This document shows, in pieces, positions 39,486 to 48,514 of a DNA stretch of 64,000 nucleotides. How positions within the stretch are numbered: the first letter of the stretch is position 1; every line of letters starts with the position of its first letter. The stretch is from Hyphomicrobiales bacterium (GTDB taxonomy: Bacteria > Pseudomonadota > Alphaproteobacteria > Rhizobiales > Aestuariivirgaceae), in contig JADJVV010000001.1 of the NCBI GenBank assembly GCA_016710435.1, positions 2,006,501-2,070,500 on the forward strand. Direction: 5' to 3'. Position numbers and translations under genes: made by a program. The notes beneath the pieces were generated by a model. That model worked only from the letters and a program-made list of their open reading frames with translations. It was not told the origin of the DNA and ran no database searches.

Positions 39486-41875
39486 GCATTCATCCTTTCG
39501 CCTGCGGGGTCGAAGGGCGGCTTCGCCAGCACTTTCGCCGCATGATCTTGTCCTGCCACGCGGATGCTGAAGGACCGCGCGCAGGTTTGCGCCAGCGTCT
39601 CGCCTTCCGCGATGTCCACAACGCCCAGGGCCAGCGTCAGTCCGGTGCGGGCACCGCGCGCGCCCGATGTCGTCATCCCCACACCCCGGCGGTTCTCGAA
39701 GATGGGTTCGTCATGCAGCATCAGCGGATGACCCTCCACATTGAACAGCACCATGCGCCGCCCGACGCCCATGGAGCGGAGATGCAGCAGCGCGTTCCGC
39801 CCCCGGAAGTCCTTGGACCAGTCAATGGTGAAGGAAAGTCCTGCCTCGAGCGGCGTAATGTCCGGCCCGAGGTCGTGTCCCCAATGGCGATAGCCCTTCT
39901 CGATCCGGCAGGCATCCAGCGCGTAGTGCCCGAGGGGCCGCGCGCCTGCGATGATGAGGGCATCGAACACCGCGCCTGCTTCTGCAGCAGGGATCATCAG
40001 CTCCCAGCCCAACTCACCCACGAAGCTCAATCGCGTGGCCAGGCAACGGATGCCCGCGACAGTCACCGGCCGTGCCGTCGAAAACGCGAAACTGCTCCAG
40101 TTGTCGTTGGAAAGCGTTGCAAGAATGGAGCGCGATGCAGCTCCCATCACGCCGATGACGCAATGGTCCTCGGTGATGTCGTGAAGCAGTACGTTCCGCC
40201 CCATCGCGGCGCGGCGCAGGAAGGCCAGGTCCTTCTGCCGCGTGGCCGCGCCGGAGACGACACGGAAATGATCGTCACCGAGCCGTGTCACCGTGACGTC
40301 GGCTTCGATGCCGCCGCGGTCGTTGAGGAAGAACGTGTAGACAGCGCGGCCCACCGCAACGTCAATGTTGGCGGTGGCTGTCGCCTGCAGGAGGAGCAAG
40401 GCATCCGCACCCGTGACGTCGATCTTGGTGAACGGCGAGAGGTCAATGAGGGCAGCACCCTCTTTCATCTCCGCCGCCTCGCGCACGGCTATTGGGTACC
40501 ACGGTTGCGCACCCACAGCGTAGGGCAGGGAGTGCTCGTCATCGCTGCGCGCATACCAGATGCCGCGCTCCCATCCGGCGGTGAGGCCGAACACGGCGCC
40601 TTGTGCAGCCCAGTGCTCATGCAGCGCCGAGCTGCGCAGGTCACGCCCCGCCTTGGGCTGCTTGAAAGGCCAGTGCAGCGCGAAGAGATCCGCCACCGCC
40701 TCCTCCATGCGCGCCGCCATGTGCGCTGGCGAAGCCGTGAGGGGATCAACGCGCGCGATATCGATGCCCCATAGGTCGCTGGGCGCTTCGCCAGCGATCA
40801 CCCAGTCCGCCAGAACCTTGCCGATGCCGGCGGAACTCATGATGCCGACGGAGTTCATCCCCGCCGCCACGAATAACCCATCAAGATGAGGGGCCGCACC
40901 CAACAGCGGCCGCGTGTCGGCGGTGAAACTTTCGGGCCCGTTCATGAAGCGCTGAATGCCCGTCTCCGCCAGCACCGGGACAAGAGCCAGGGCCGCTTCC
41001 ATGAAGGGCGTGAATTGTTCCCAGTCCTCCGGCAGTTCCAGAAAGGCGCGATTGCTTTCCGGGCCATTGGGGTTCCAGCATTTTGCATGGGGCTCGAAGC
41101 CGCCGATCACCAGGCGGCCGGCATCGCCCTTCACATAGATGCCGGTATCAAGATCCCGCACCACGGGGAACGGGTGGGGCAGGCCGGGAACGGGCTCCGT
41201 CACAATGTACATGTGCTCCACCGGCTGAAGCGGCAGCGCAAGGCCGATGTCATCGGCGAGAGACTTCGACCATGCGCCCGCACAGAGCACGATCTTCTCC
41301 GCATCAATGGTGCTGCCATCGGCGAGCGCCACGCCCGTCACCTGCGCCCCATTGCGCAGGATGCGTGTCACCCCAACGCCCTCGCGGAGCGTGACGCCAC
41401 GAGTCTTCGCGGCCCGCGCATAGGCCATGCATAGGTCCACCGGATTGACGTTGGCATCTTCCGGCACCATCAGTGCGCCCACATGGTTGCCAAGCGCCAG
41501 TTGCGGAATGGCGACTTGGTCCGGCGTGATGATATCCGGTGTCAGTCCCATGTGGCGGCCCACGGCGCAGATGCGTTGCAATTCATCCATGCGCTCGGGC
41601 TTCCGCGCCAGCCAGTAGCCACCAGTGCGCCGGTAGCCGGTGCTCATCCCGGTCTCGGCTTCCAACTGCGGAAAGAGTGTGAGCGCATGCGACGCGATCT
41701 GCGTCATCGCTGCCGTGGCGCGCAGTGGGCCCACGATCCCTGCCGCATGCCAGCTTGTGCCGGACGTCAGCTGGTTGCGTTCGAGCAGAACCACGTCCCG
41801 TTCGCCGCGGCAGGCGAGATGGTATGCCACGCTGAGACCCACGGCACCGCCACCGATGATGATGATCCTGCCCAT
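39482..41875 (-). CDS. FAD/folate-dependent dimethylglycine/sarcosine dehydrogenase-like protein 2
   Basis: This 797-residue enzyme is a paralogue of the next gene with the same order of domains: FAD (IIIIGGGAVGLSVAYHLACR, TSGTSWHAAGIVG) then GcvT (DLSPFTKIDVTGADAL, FVGELGWELMIPAAEA). The two are clearly diverged in sequence, which suggests successive demethylations rather than recent duplication. Its ATG overlaps the MttB-like stop by one base (TGATG). It is likely coupled with MttB. Confidence 0.87.
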   Translation of the reverse strand: MGRIIIIGGGAVGLSVAYHLACRGERDVVLLERNQLTSGTSWHAAGIVGPLRATAAMTQIASHALTLFPQLEAETGMSTGYRRTGGYWLARKPERMDELQRICAVGRHMGLTPDIITPDQVAIPQLALGNHVGALMVPEDANVNPVDLCMAYARAAKTRGVTLREGVGVTRILRNGAQVTGVALADGSTIDAEKIVLCAGAWSKSLADDIGLALPLQPVEHMYIVTEPVPGLPHPFPVVRDLDTGIYVKGDAGRLVIGGFEPHAKCWNPNGPESNRAFLELPEDWEQFTPFMEAALALVPVLAETGIQRFMNGPESFTADTRPLLGAAPHLDGLFVAAGMNSVGIMSSAGIGKVLADWVIAGEAPSDLWGIDIARVDPLTASPAHMAARMEEAVADLFALHWPFKQPKAGRDLRSSALHEHWAAQGAVFGLTAGWERGIWYARSDDEHSLPYAVGAQPWYPIAVREAAEMKEGAALIDLSPFTKIDVTGADALLLLQATATANIDVAVGRAVYTFFLNDRGGIEADVTVTRLGDDHFRVVSGAATRQKDLAFLRRAAMGRNVLLHDITEDHCVIGVMGAASRSILATLSNDNWSSFAFSTARPVTVAGIRCLATRLSFVGELGWELMIPAAEAGAVFDALIIAGARPLGHYALDACRIEKGYRHWGHDLGPDITPLEAGLSFTIDWSKDFRGRNALLHLRSMGVGRRMVLFNVEGHPLMLHDEPIFENRRGVGMTTSGARGARTGLTLALGVVDIAEGETLAQTCARSFSIRVAGQDHAAKVLAKPPFDPAGERMNA

Positions 41876-43407
41876 CAGAAGTAATTCATGTCCGGTTTCT
41901 CGGCCTTGCGGCGCGCGATGTAGTCCTGCAGCGCCGCGTCGATGGCGGGATCCAGCCCCGGATCCTCGTACGACTCAAGCTGTTTCTTCCACAGCGTATT
42001 GGCGCGCGACGCCGCGTCCCGCGACCCTTCAGCGCTCCACTGTTCGAAGGAATTGTTGTCGGGCGTGAGCGGGCGGAACAGCGCCGACATGAAGTTGGCG
42101 CGCGTATGATCGCTGCCGAGAAAGTGCTGGCCCGGCCCTGTCGCTGCAATTGCCGCCATGGCTTGCGCATTCTCCGACAAGTCGATGCCATCGAAGAAAC
42201 GCGCAACCTTGCCGCACAGATCCGCATCGATCATCGTCTTTTCGAAGGACGTGACCAGCCCACCCTCCAGCCAGCCCGTGGCATGGTTGATGAGATTGGC
42301 GCCCGCAAACATCGACATGAGCAAGCCCCACGTCGCCTCCTGCTGGCTTTGCGCATCGGGCAACTTCGATGCTGACAAAGTTCCAACCGTATGCAGCGGC
42401 ACGCCCAGCCGGCGCGCCAGTTGGCCCGCCGCCAGAACCATCAATCCTGCTTCCGGCGTGCCGAAGGTGGGCGCTCCCGACTGCATCGACATGGTGGATG
42501 CAAAGCTGCCCATGAGGCACGGCGCACCAGGATTGATCAGTTGCACGAGCGCGAGGCAGGCCGTGGCCTCCGCCAGCACCTGCGCCAATGTCCCGGCGAC
42601 GGTTGTCGGGCTCATGGCACCCGTGAGAACCCACGGTGTGCAGGCCACGGGCTGGTTGGCGCGCGCGTAAGTCTTCAGTGCTCCGGACATGTGCGAGTCG
42701 AGCACCAGCGGCGCATTGGTGTTCGAGACGCAATAGAGCACAGGGTTCCGGGCCACATGTTCTTCGCCGAACAGGATGCGGGCCATGTCGATGGCATGTC
42801 CTGCCCGCTCCGCGCCGATGAAGGCTCCCATGAAGGCCCGGTCCGACCAGCGGATGTGGGCGTAGAGCATATCGAGATGACGCTTGTTGGCGGGAAGGTC
42901 CACCGGCTCGCACACCACGCCACCGGAGTGATGCAACCAGGGTAGCGTGTGATGCAGCTTCACCAGCTTCTTGAAATCATCATGGCTGGCATATCGCCGC
43001 CCACGGTCGAGGTCGTGCACGAAGGGCGGTCCCCAAGAGGGGCACAGCACCGTACCATTGCCGCCGAGCTTCACCGAATTGGCTGGATTGCGGGCCTGCT
43101 GCACGAATTCCTTGGGCGCCGTGGCCTGAATGGTGCGGCGGCAGAAGCCCGGCTCGAAGCGCACGCGCTCGCCCTGCACGTCGCAGCCCGCATCACGGAA
43201 CACGTCGAGGATTTCCGGGTCGCCGGTGAAATCCATGCCCGTGTCCTTGAGAATGAGATCGGCATTGCCTTCGATGAGTGCCAGACCTTCTTCACCCAGC
43301 ACGTTGAAAGTGCCGAGCTTGCGATCAATATAGGGCGCACGCGGCGCCGTGGCCTGCGCCTGTCCGGATATTGCGCGCCTGCGCCGCGGGGCTGACTCCA
43401 TCACCAT
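41875..43407 (-). CDS. MttB-superfamily methyltransferase without pyrrolysine
   Basis: This protein of about 510 residues belongs to the trimethylamine methyltransferase superfamily (LGEEGLALIEGNADLILKDT, SGAPTFGTPEAGLMVLAAGQ, HTRANFMSALF). No in-frame TAG codon occurs, so it is a non-pyrrolysine member like the glycine betaine methyltransferase MtgB. Known members move a methyl group from a quaternary or tertiary amine to a corrinoid protein. No corrinoid protein or RamA-type activator is in the window. I use the ATG at 43407 (MVMESAPRRRR); 43401 and a GTG at 43443 are alternatives. It leads the operon and is divergent from a LysR gene. Confidence 0.82.
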   Translation of the reverse strand: MVMESAPRRRRAISGQAQATAPRAPYIDRKLGTFNVLGEEGLALIEGNADLILKDTGMDFTGDPEILDVFRDAGCDVQGERVRFEPGFCRRTIQATAPKEFVQQARNPANSVKLGGNGTVLCPSWGPPFVHDLDRGRRYASHDDFKKLVKLHHTLPWLHHSGGVVCEPVDLPANKRHLDMLYAHIRWSDRAFMGAFIGAERAGHAIDMARILFGEEHVARNPVLYCVSNTNAPLVLDSHMSGALKTYARANQPVACTPWVLTGAMSPTTVAGTLAQVLAEATACLALVQLINPGAPCLMGSFASTMSMQSGAPTFGTPEAGLMVLAAGQLARRLGVPLHTVGTLSASKLPDAQSQQEATWGLLMSMFAGANLINHATGWLEGGLVTSFEKTMIDADLCGKVARFFDGIDLSENAQAMAAIAATGPGQHFLGSDHTRANFMSALFRPLTPDNNSFEQWSAEGSRDAASRANTLWKKQLESYEDPGLDPAIDAALQDYIARRKAEKPDMNYF

Positions 43408-43475
43408 GAATTTGATCGCGCCTTTCGCCGGGATGAATTCCACGGCAAGTGCAAAAACTCAATTGACGGAACCTA

Positions 43476-43494
43476 CCATTAGCATTTCTAATGG
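43476..43494. promoter_or_regulatory. LysR-type operator between the MttB operon and lysR
   Basis: CCATTAG-CATTT-CTAATGG is a perfect 7-base inverted repeat with a 5-base spacer and contains the T-N11-A LysR box (43479-43491). It lies in the 94-base divergent gap, so it could control both directions. Confidence 0.7.
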
Positions 43495-43501
43495 TGTTGC
43501 C

Positions 43502-44491
43502 ATGAAGAAAACCAAGATCAAGAGTACGATACATTCCGGTTCAAACCTCCTGAAGGCCATGGAAGTCTTCGAAGCCGTGGCCGAGTCCGGCCAGATGACG
43601 GCCGCAGCCCGAATGCTGGGCCTCACCCAATCTGCGGCCTCCCAGCACATCGCAGCACTTGAGAAGGCCTATGGCGTGACGTTGATCGACCGCAGCGTCC
43701 GCCCCTCGCGCCTCACGCAGGCGGGCACGCTGCTGCACCGCCATGCCGCGCGCATCCTCAACGTTGTCGGCGATCTTGAAATGGATATGCGCCAGCAAGG
43801 CCCGACCCCGATCAGCGTGTTGCGCCTCGGCATTCTCGCCTCCATCGCCACCACCCTCACGCCCGGACTCGTGGCGCTGGCGAAAAAGGGCTTCGGCGTG
43901 CGCGACGTGACGCTGCACGCGGGCCAGAGCGGCGACCACGAAACGCTGCTGCGCACCAAGCGCGCCGACCTGGCCATCACCTCCAATCCCTTCTACGACA
44001 TGGAAGGGTTGGAGCGTCACGCGGTGCTGCAGGAATCATTCCTGCTTGTCCTGCCGTCGGCCTATCGCGGACCGGCGGACAGCCTTGAGGCCGTCCAGCG
44101 CCGCCTTCCGCTGATCCGTTTCGCAGACTCGACCAGTGTTGGCCGCCAGGTGACGCAGCATCTCCGCCGCCTGCGCATCAACCCGCAACAGGTGATCCAG
44201 GCGGACCGCTCCAGCATGGTCACAGCCTGCGTGTGCAACAACATGGGGTTCACGCTGCTCACGCCGACGCTGCTGATTGACGGCTTCGTCGAACGCATGC
44301 CGCTTCGCGTGATGCCCCTGCCGGCGGCGCGTCTCACCCGCACCATCACCGTCGTGTCGCGCGAACGCGAACTCGGAAATTTCCCGGCGCAGGTGGCGAA
44401 ACTCGCGCGCCGCACGCTCGCCGACCACATCGCGCGCCACATGAAGGATGTGGGCAGCGATGCGCTCAACGTGGAACCGGACGTGGCCTGA
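43502..44491 (+). CDS. LysR family regulator of the MttB/dehydrogenase cluster
   Basis: This 329-residue regulator has a winged helix (LLKAMEVFEAVAESGQMTAAARMLGLTQSAASQHIAALE) and a periplasmic-binding-like ligand domain. It starts MKKTKIKSTIHSGSN at ATG 43502; an in-frame upstream start would cover the operator. It is divergent from mttB and converges on hutU, so it most likely controls the MttB operon rather than hut. The inducer may be a methylated amine; this is inferred from position. Confidence 0.88.
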   Translation: MKKTKIKSTIHSGSNLLKAMEVFEAVAESGQMTAAARMLGLTQSAASQHIAALEKAYGVTLIDRSVRPSRLTQAGTLLHRHAARILNVVGDLEMDMRQQGPTPISVLRLGILASIATTLTPGLVALAKKGFGVRDVTLHAGQSGDHETLLRTKRADLAITSNPFYDMEGLERHAVLQESFLLVLPSAYRGPADSLEAVQRRLPLIRFADSTSVGRQVTQHLRRLRINPQQVIQADRSSMVTACVCNNMGFTLLTPTLLIDGFVERMPLRVMPLPAARLTRTITVVSRERELGNFPAQVAKLARRTLADHIARHMKDVGSDALNVEPDVA

Positions 44492-44499
44492 GCCCGGCC

Positions 44500-46182
44500 T
44501 CAGTTGCCGAGGATCGTCGGAAGGCGCAGGCCCTTTTCCCGCGCGCAGGCTATGGCCTCCTCATAGCCTGCATCGGCGTGGCGCCACACGCCGGTAGCTG
44601 GATCGTTCCACAGCACGCGCTCCAGGCGCTTGGCTGCAGCATCCGTTCCATCGGCAACAATCACCACGCCGGAATGTTGCGAGAAGCCCATGCCCACGCC
44701 GCCGCCATGATGCAGCGACACCCAAGTGGCGCCACTCGCGGTGTTGATGAGTGCGTTGAGTAGCGGCCAATCCGAAACGGCATCGGAGCCATCCTTCATC
44801 GCTTCGGTCTCGCGGTTGGGCGAGGCGACGGAACCGGAGTCCAGGTGATCGCGGCCGATCACCACCGGCGCCTTCAGTTCACCTGACTTCACCATCTCGT
44901 TGAACATGAGGCCCGCGCGATGGCGGTCGCCAAGTCCGATCCAGCAGATGCGGGCGGGCAGGCCCTGGAAGGCGATGCGCTCGCGCGCCATGTCAAGCCA
45001 GCGGTGGAGATGCTCGTTCTCGGGGAACAGCTTCTTCATTGCCGCGTCGGTCTTGTAGATGTCCTCCGGATCACCGGACAGCGCGCACCAGCGGAACGGG
45101 CCGATGCCGCGGCAGAAGAGGGGCCGGATGTAGGCAGGCACGAATCCCGGGAAGGCAAAGGCGTTTTCAAAGCCTTCTTCCTTCGCCACCTGCCTGATGT
45201 TGTTGCCGTAATCGAGTGTGGGCACGCCCGCGTTCCAGAAATCCACCATGGCCTGCACATGTAATTTCATGGAGGCACGCGCTGCCTTTTCGACTGCCTG
45301 CGGATTGCTCTCCTGCTTGGCCCGCCATTCGGCGACAGTCCAGCCGGAGGGCAGGTAGCCGTGCAGCGGATCATGCGCCGAGGTCTGGTCGGTGACGATG
45401 TCCGGCCTCATGCCACCCGCTTTCATGCGCTTGACCAGTTCCGGAAAGACATCGGCAGCGTTGCCAAGGAGGCCAACCGATTTGGCTTCACCGGCCTTTG
45501 TCCACTGGTCGATGAGTGCCAGCGCATCATCAAGCGTCTTCGCCTTGGCATCAACATATTTGGTGCGCAGCCTGAAATCGATGCGGGTCTCGTCGCATTC
45601 CACGGCGAGGCAGCTGGCGCCCGCAAACACGGCCGCCAGCGGTTGCGCACCGCCCATGCCGCCCAATCCGCCGGTCAGGATCCACCTGCCCTTCAGGCTG
45701 CCGCCGTAATGCTGGCGGCCCGCCTCGGCAAAGGTTTCATAGGTGCCCTGCACGATCCCTTGCGTGCCGATGTAGATCCACGAGCCCGCCGTCATCTGGC
45801 CGTACATCATCAGGCCCTTCTGATCGAGGGCGTTGAAATGTTCCCACGTCGCCCAGCGCGGCACGAGGTTGGAGTTGGCGATCAGGACGCGCGGCGCATC
45901 GGCATGGGTACGGATCACGGCCACGGGACGGCCGGACTGCACCACCAGCGTTTCATCGGCTTCCAGCGACTTCAGTGACGCCACGATGCGATCAAAGTCG
46001 CCCCAGCTGCGCGCGGCGCGGCCAATGCCACCATACACCACCAGTTCGTGCGGGTTCTCCGCCACGTCCGGATGCAGGTTGTTCATCAACATGCGGAGCG
46101 GCGCTTCCGTCTGCCAGCTCTTGGCGTTGAGCGTGGTGCCCGTGGGCGGATAGATGTCGCGGCTGTTCTTGCGGTCGAGCAT
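44500..46182 (-). CDS. hutU: Urocanate hydratase
   Basis: This 560-residue cytoplasmic enzyme adds water to urocanate to give imidazolonepropionate, using tightly bound NAD+ as an electrophile. The Gly-rich GGLGGMGGAQPLA and the YGGIGRAARSWGDF, RGIGPFRWCALSGDP and HHGGGVGMGFSQHSG segments are typical. Of two in-frame ATGs, 46182 (MLDRKNSRDIYPP) has the better spaced GAGG site; 46188 is 2 codons longer. It is the last gene of the hut operon and is separated from hutIHG by two acyl-CoA-type genes. Confidence 0.96.
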   Translation of the reverse strand: MLDRKNSRDIYPPTGTTLNAKSWQTEAPLRMLMNNLHPDVAENPHELVVYGGIGRAARSWGDFDRIVASLKSLEADETLVVQSGRPVAVIRTHADAPRVLIANSNLVPRWATWEHFNALDQKGLMMYGQMTAGSWIYIGTQGIVQGTYETFAEAGRQHYGGSLKGRWILTGGLGGMGGAQPLAAVFAGASCLAVECDETRIDFRLRTKYVDAKAKTLDDALALIDQWTKAGEAKSVGLLGNAADVFPELVKRMKAGGMRPDIVTDQTSAHDPLHGYLPSGWTVAEWRAKQESNPQAVEKAARASMKLHVQAMVDFWNAGVPTLDYGNNIRQVAKEEGFENAFAFPGFVPAYIRPLFCRGIGPFRWCALSGDPEDIYKTDAAMKKLFPENEHLHRWLDMARERIAFQGLPARICWIGLGDRHRAGLMFNEMVKSGELKAPVVIGRDHLDSGSVASPNRETEAMKDGSDAVSDWPLLNALINTASGATWVSLHHGGGVGMGFSQHSGVVIVADGTDAAAKRLERVLWNDPATGVWRHADAGYEEAIACAREKGLRLPTILGN

Positions 46183-46196
46183 GGTCATGTCCTCGT

Positions 46197-47354
46197 TCAG
46201 GATAGGAGATGGGCGGCGATGATGTTGCGTTGCACCTCCGAAGACCCTTCGTAGATGCGGAAGATGCGGGCGTCGCGCGCATAGCGTTCGATGGGGAAGT
46301 CCCGCGTGAAACCGTAGCCGCCATGGATCTGCAGGGCACCGTCGGTGACGCGGCCCACCATTTCGGAGCAGGCGAGCTTGGCGAGGCTTGCCTCCAGCGA
46401 GAACCGCTCGCCGGTCTGGAGCGATTGCGTCCGCGCCTCCACCGCCTGCAGGGCAAGTGCGCGTGCCCGTGCAATATCCAGTGCCATGTCGGCCAGTTGC
46501 CAGCGAATGCCCTGCCGGTTGGCCAGCGCCTCGCCGCCGATCACGCGCGTCTTGGCATAGGCGAGAGCGGCATCAAGCGCGGCCTGGGCAATGCCAAGCG
46601 ACATGGCCGCCACCTCGACGCGGCCATTGTCCAGCACCGCCATGGCCGTGCGAAACCCCTTGCCCTCCGTCTCGCCCAGCAGGGCATCAGCCGGCAGATG
46701 GCAATCGAACGCGAGGGTGAAGACGTGCCCGCCTTGCAGGCCCATCGTGCGCTCCGGCACGCCAATCGAAAGCCCGGGCGTGCCGCGTGGAACGATGAAG
46801 GCGGAAATTCCGCGATGCTTCGCGGCGGGATCGGTAACGGCAAAGACGACGAGAAAATCTGCCGTGCCGCCGTTGGAGATGAAACATTTGCTGCCGGCAA
46901 GATGCCAGCCATTCGCGGTGCGCAGGGCCCGCGTCTTCATGTCGGCGGGATCAGAACCCGCGGCGGGTTCTGTCAGCGCAAAGCCGCCTAGCACCTCACC
47001 CGCCGCCGCGCGCGGCAGCCACGCGGCGCGCTGCGCCGCGCTACCGCCGATCAGGATCGCATCCGTCGCAAGGTAGTGCGCCGTGAGTGCCGAGGCGGTG
47101 GACCCGCAGGCACCCGCGATGATTTCCACGATGGCGAAGAGGACCTTCACGGAGAGTCCGGGCCCGCCAACACTCTCCGGCAGGTTCGCCCCCATCACGC
47201 CAAGCCCGGCAAGGCCGCGCAGTTGCGTGTGGACGAAACTCTTCTCTTCATCCGTCTTCGCGGCGAGGGGCACCAGAACCTGTTCCGCAAAGCGCGAGAC
47301 AGTGTCGACCACGGGCATTTCCTCGTCCGGCAATCCGGGCCAGCGCGGCATCAT
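46197..47354 (-). CDS. Acyl-CoA dehydrogenase embedded in the hut operon
   Basis: This 385-residue FAD enzyme has the family pattern (GGFALTEPAAGSDPADMKTRA, CFISNGGTADFLVVFAVTD, QIHGGYGFTRDFPIERYARDA, IYEGSSEVQRNIIAAHLL). It oxidises an acyl-CoA at C2-C3 to an enoyl-CoA. The start overlaps the CoA-transferase stop by 4 bases, and its stop lies 8-14 bases before hutU, so it is part of the hut transcript. From context I infer imidazolepropionyl-CoA (dihydrourocanyl-CoA) as a candidate substrate. This is not established. Confidence 0.88.
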   Translation of the reverse strand: MMPRWPGLPDEEMPVVDTVSRFAEQVLVPLAAKTDEEKSFVHTQLRGLAGLGVMGANLPESVGGPGLSVKVLFAIVEIIAGACGSTASALTAHYLATDAILIGGSAAQRAAWLPRAAAGEVLGGFALTEPAAGSDPADMKTRALRTANGWHLAGSKCFISNGGTADFLVVFAVTDPAAKHRGISAFIVPRGTPGLSIGVPERTMGLQGGHVFTLAFDCHLPADALLGETEGKGFRTAMAVLDNGRVEVAAMSLGIAQAALDAALAYAKTRVIGGEALANRQGIRWQLADMALDIARARALALQAVEARTQSLQTGERFSLEASLAKLACSEMVGRVTDGALQIHGGYGFTRDFPIERYARDARIFRIYEGSSEVQRNIIAAHLLS

Positions 47355-48514
47355 GAGAGCGCCTCCGCGTCGAGCAATCCCAAGTCCCTCAGAATATCAT
47401 CTCCCGCCGCCCCCAGTGCTGGCGCGGAAGCGTGCGCCATGGGCTTTGCGCCATCAAACCAGACAGGCTGCGGCACCACCTTCACGCTGCCGAGCGAACC
47501 ATGGGGAAGTGCAACCACGGTCTGCCGCGCCATGGCCTGCGCACTCGATGCCGCCTCGCTGAAGCTGCGGATGGGCGCCGCCGTGAGCCCCACCCCGGTG
47601 AGGAGTGAAACGGCCTGTTCTGCGCTGATGCTGCGGCTCCACGTCTCGATGATGGCTTTGAGCGCCGGCTCATTCTGCGTCCGTGCGCTGTCCGAGCAGA
47701 AGCGCGGGTCGCTCTCCAGCCCGGCATGGCCCATGAGGCTTGCGAGTTTCGCGAAATGCTTTTCATTCAGCACGCACAGCGCAAAGCTGCCGTCAGCCGC
47801 GCGGAAGCAGCCGAAGGGCGTGGACAGCGGATGGCGATTCCCCACGCGCGCCGGCTCCCGTCCACCATAGAACAATTGCGCCTGGGCGGTAGGCAACAGG
47901 GCGAACAGGGCATCGTGCATGGCGATGTCAAGTGTTGCGCCCGCGCCGCTGCGGCTCCGCTTCACAAGTGCGGCAAGGATGGCCCAGCTCGCGAACACGC
48001 CGCCTGCAAGATCAGCGATGCTCTCGCCGAATTTGAGAGGCGCGCCTCTCTCCTCGCCATTCACAGCCATGGCCCCGCTCAGGGCCTGGATCACAAGGTC
48101 ATAGGCGGGAAGACCCGTCCACGGTCCAGTCTGGCCGAAGCCGGAGATGGAGGCGTGCACCAGCGATGGCTTCTCCGCCCGCAAGGACACCGCATCCAGG
48201 CCGAACTTCGCCGCAATGCCGGGCCGGAAATTCTCAACAACGCAATCGCACGACAGTGCGATCCGCCGCGCCAGCTTCACCGCGTCTTCGTCCTTGAGAT
48301 CGAGCACGATTGAACGCTTGCCGCGGTTGACGAGTTGGAAGAGCGCGCTCTCGCCGTCCACGAATGGCCCGATGTGGCGGTATTCATCGCCACCCGGCGG
48401 TTCGAGCTTGATCACGTCAGCACCAAGGTCAGCGAGCAGCGCCGTGCAATAAGGCCCGGCGAGGACGCGCGTCATGTCGAAGATGCGAATGCCCGCCAGC
48501 GGTGCCTCAGCCAT
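47351..48514 (-). CDS. Class III CoA-transferase (CaiB/BaiF) embedded in the hut operon
   Basis: This 387-residue enzyme has the CaiB pattern (RIFDMTRVLAGPYCTALLADLGADVIKLEPP, NRGKRSIVLDLKD, YDLVIQALSGAMAVNG). The Asp expected as catalytic nucleophile probably lies in the conserved region near SIADLAGGVFA. Class III enzymes move CoA between a carboxylate and a CoA thioester. The ATG at 48514 overlaps the hutG stop by 8 bases. With the acyl-CoA dehydrogenase, it resembles CaiB/CaiA in carnitine metabolism. A possible role is activating imidazolepropionate with urocanyl-CoA as CoA donor. Confidence 0.88.
   Translation of the reverse strand: MAEAPLAGIRIFDMTRVLAGPYCTALLADLGADVIKLEPPGGDEYRHIGPFVDGESALFQLVNRGKRSIVLDLKDEDAVKLARRIALSCDCVVENFRPGIAAKFGLDAVSLRAEKPSLVHASISGFGQTGPWTGLPAYDLVIQALSGAMAVNGEERGAPLKFGESIADLAGGVFASWAILAALVKRSRSGAGATLDIAMHDALFALLPTAQAQLFYGGREPARVGNRHPLSTPFGCFRAADGSFALCVLNEKHFAKLASLMGHAGLESDPRFCSDSARTQNEPALKAIIETWSRSISAEQAVSLLTGVGLTAAPIRSFSEAASSAQAMARQTVVALPHGSLGSVKVVPQPVWFDGAKPMAHASAPALGAAGDDILRDLGLLDAEALS

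Noticed and set aside
41875..43407. Pyrrolysine in the MttB homologue
   Set aside because: The frame is open from start to stop with no internal TAG, so no recoding is needed.
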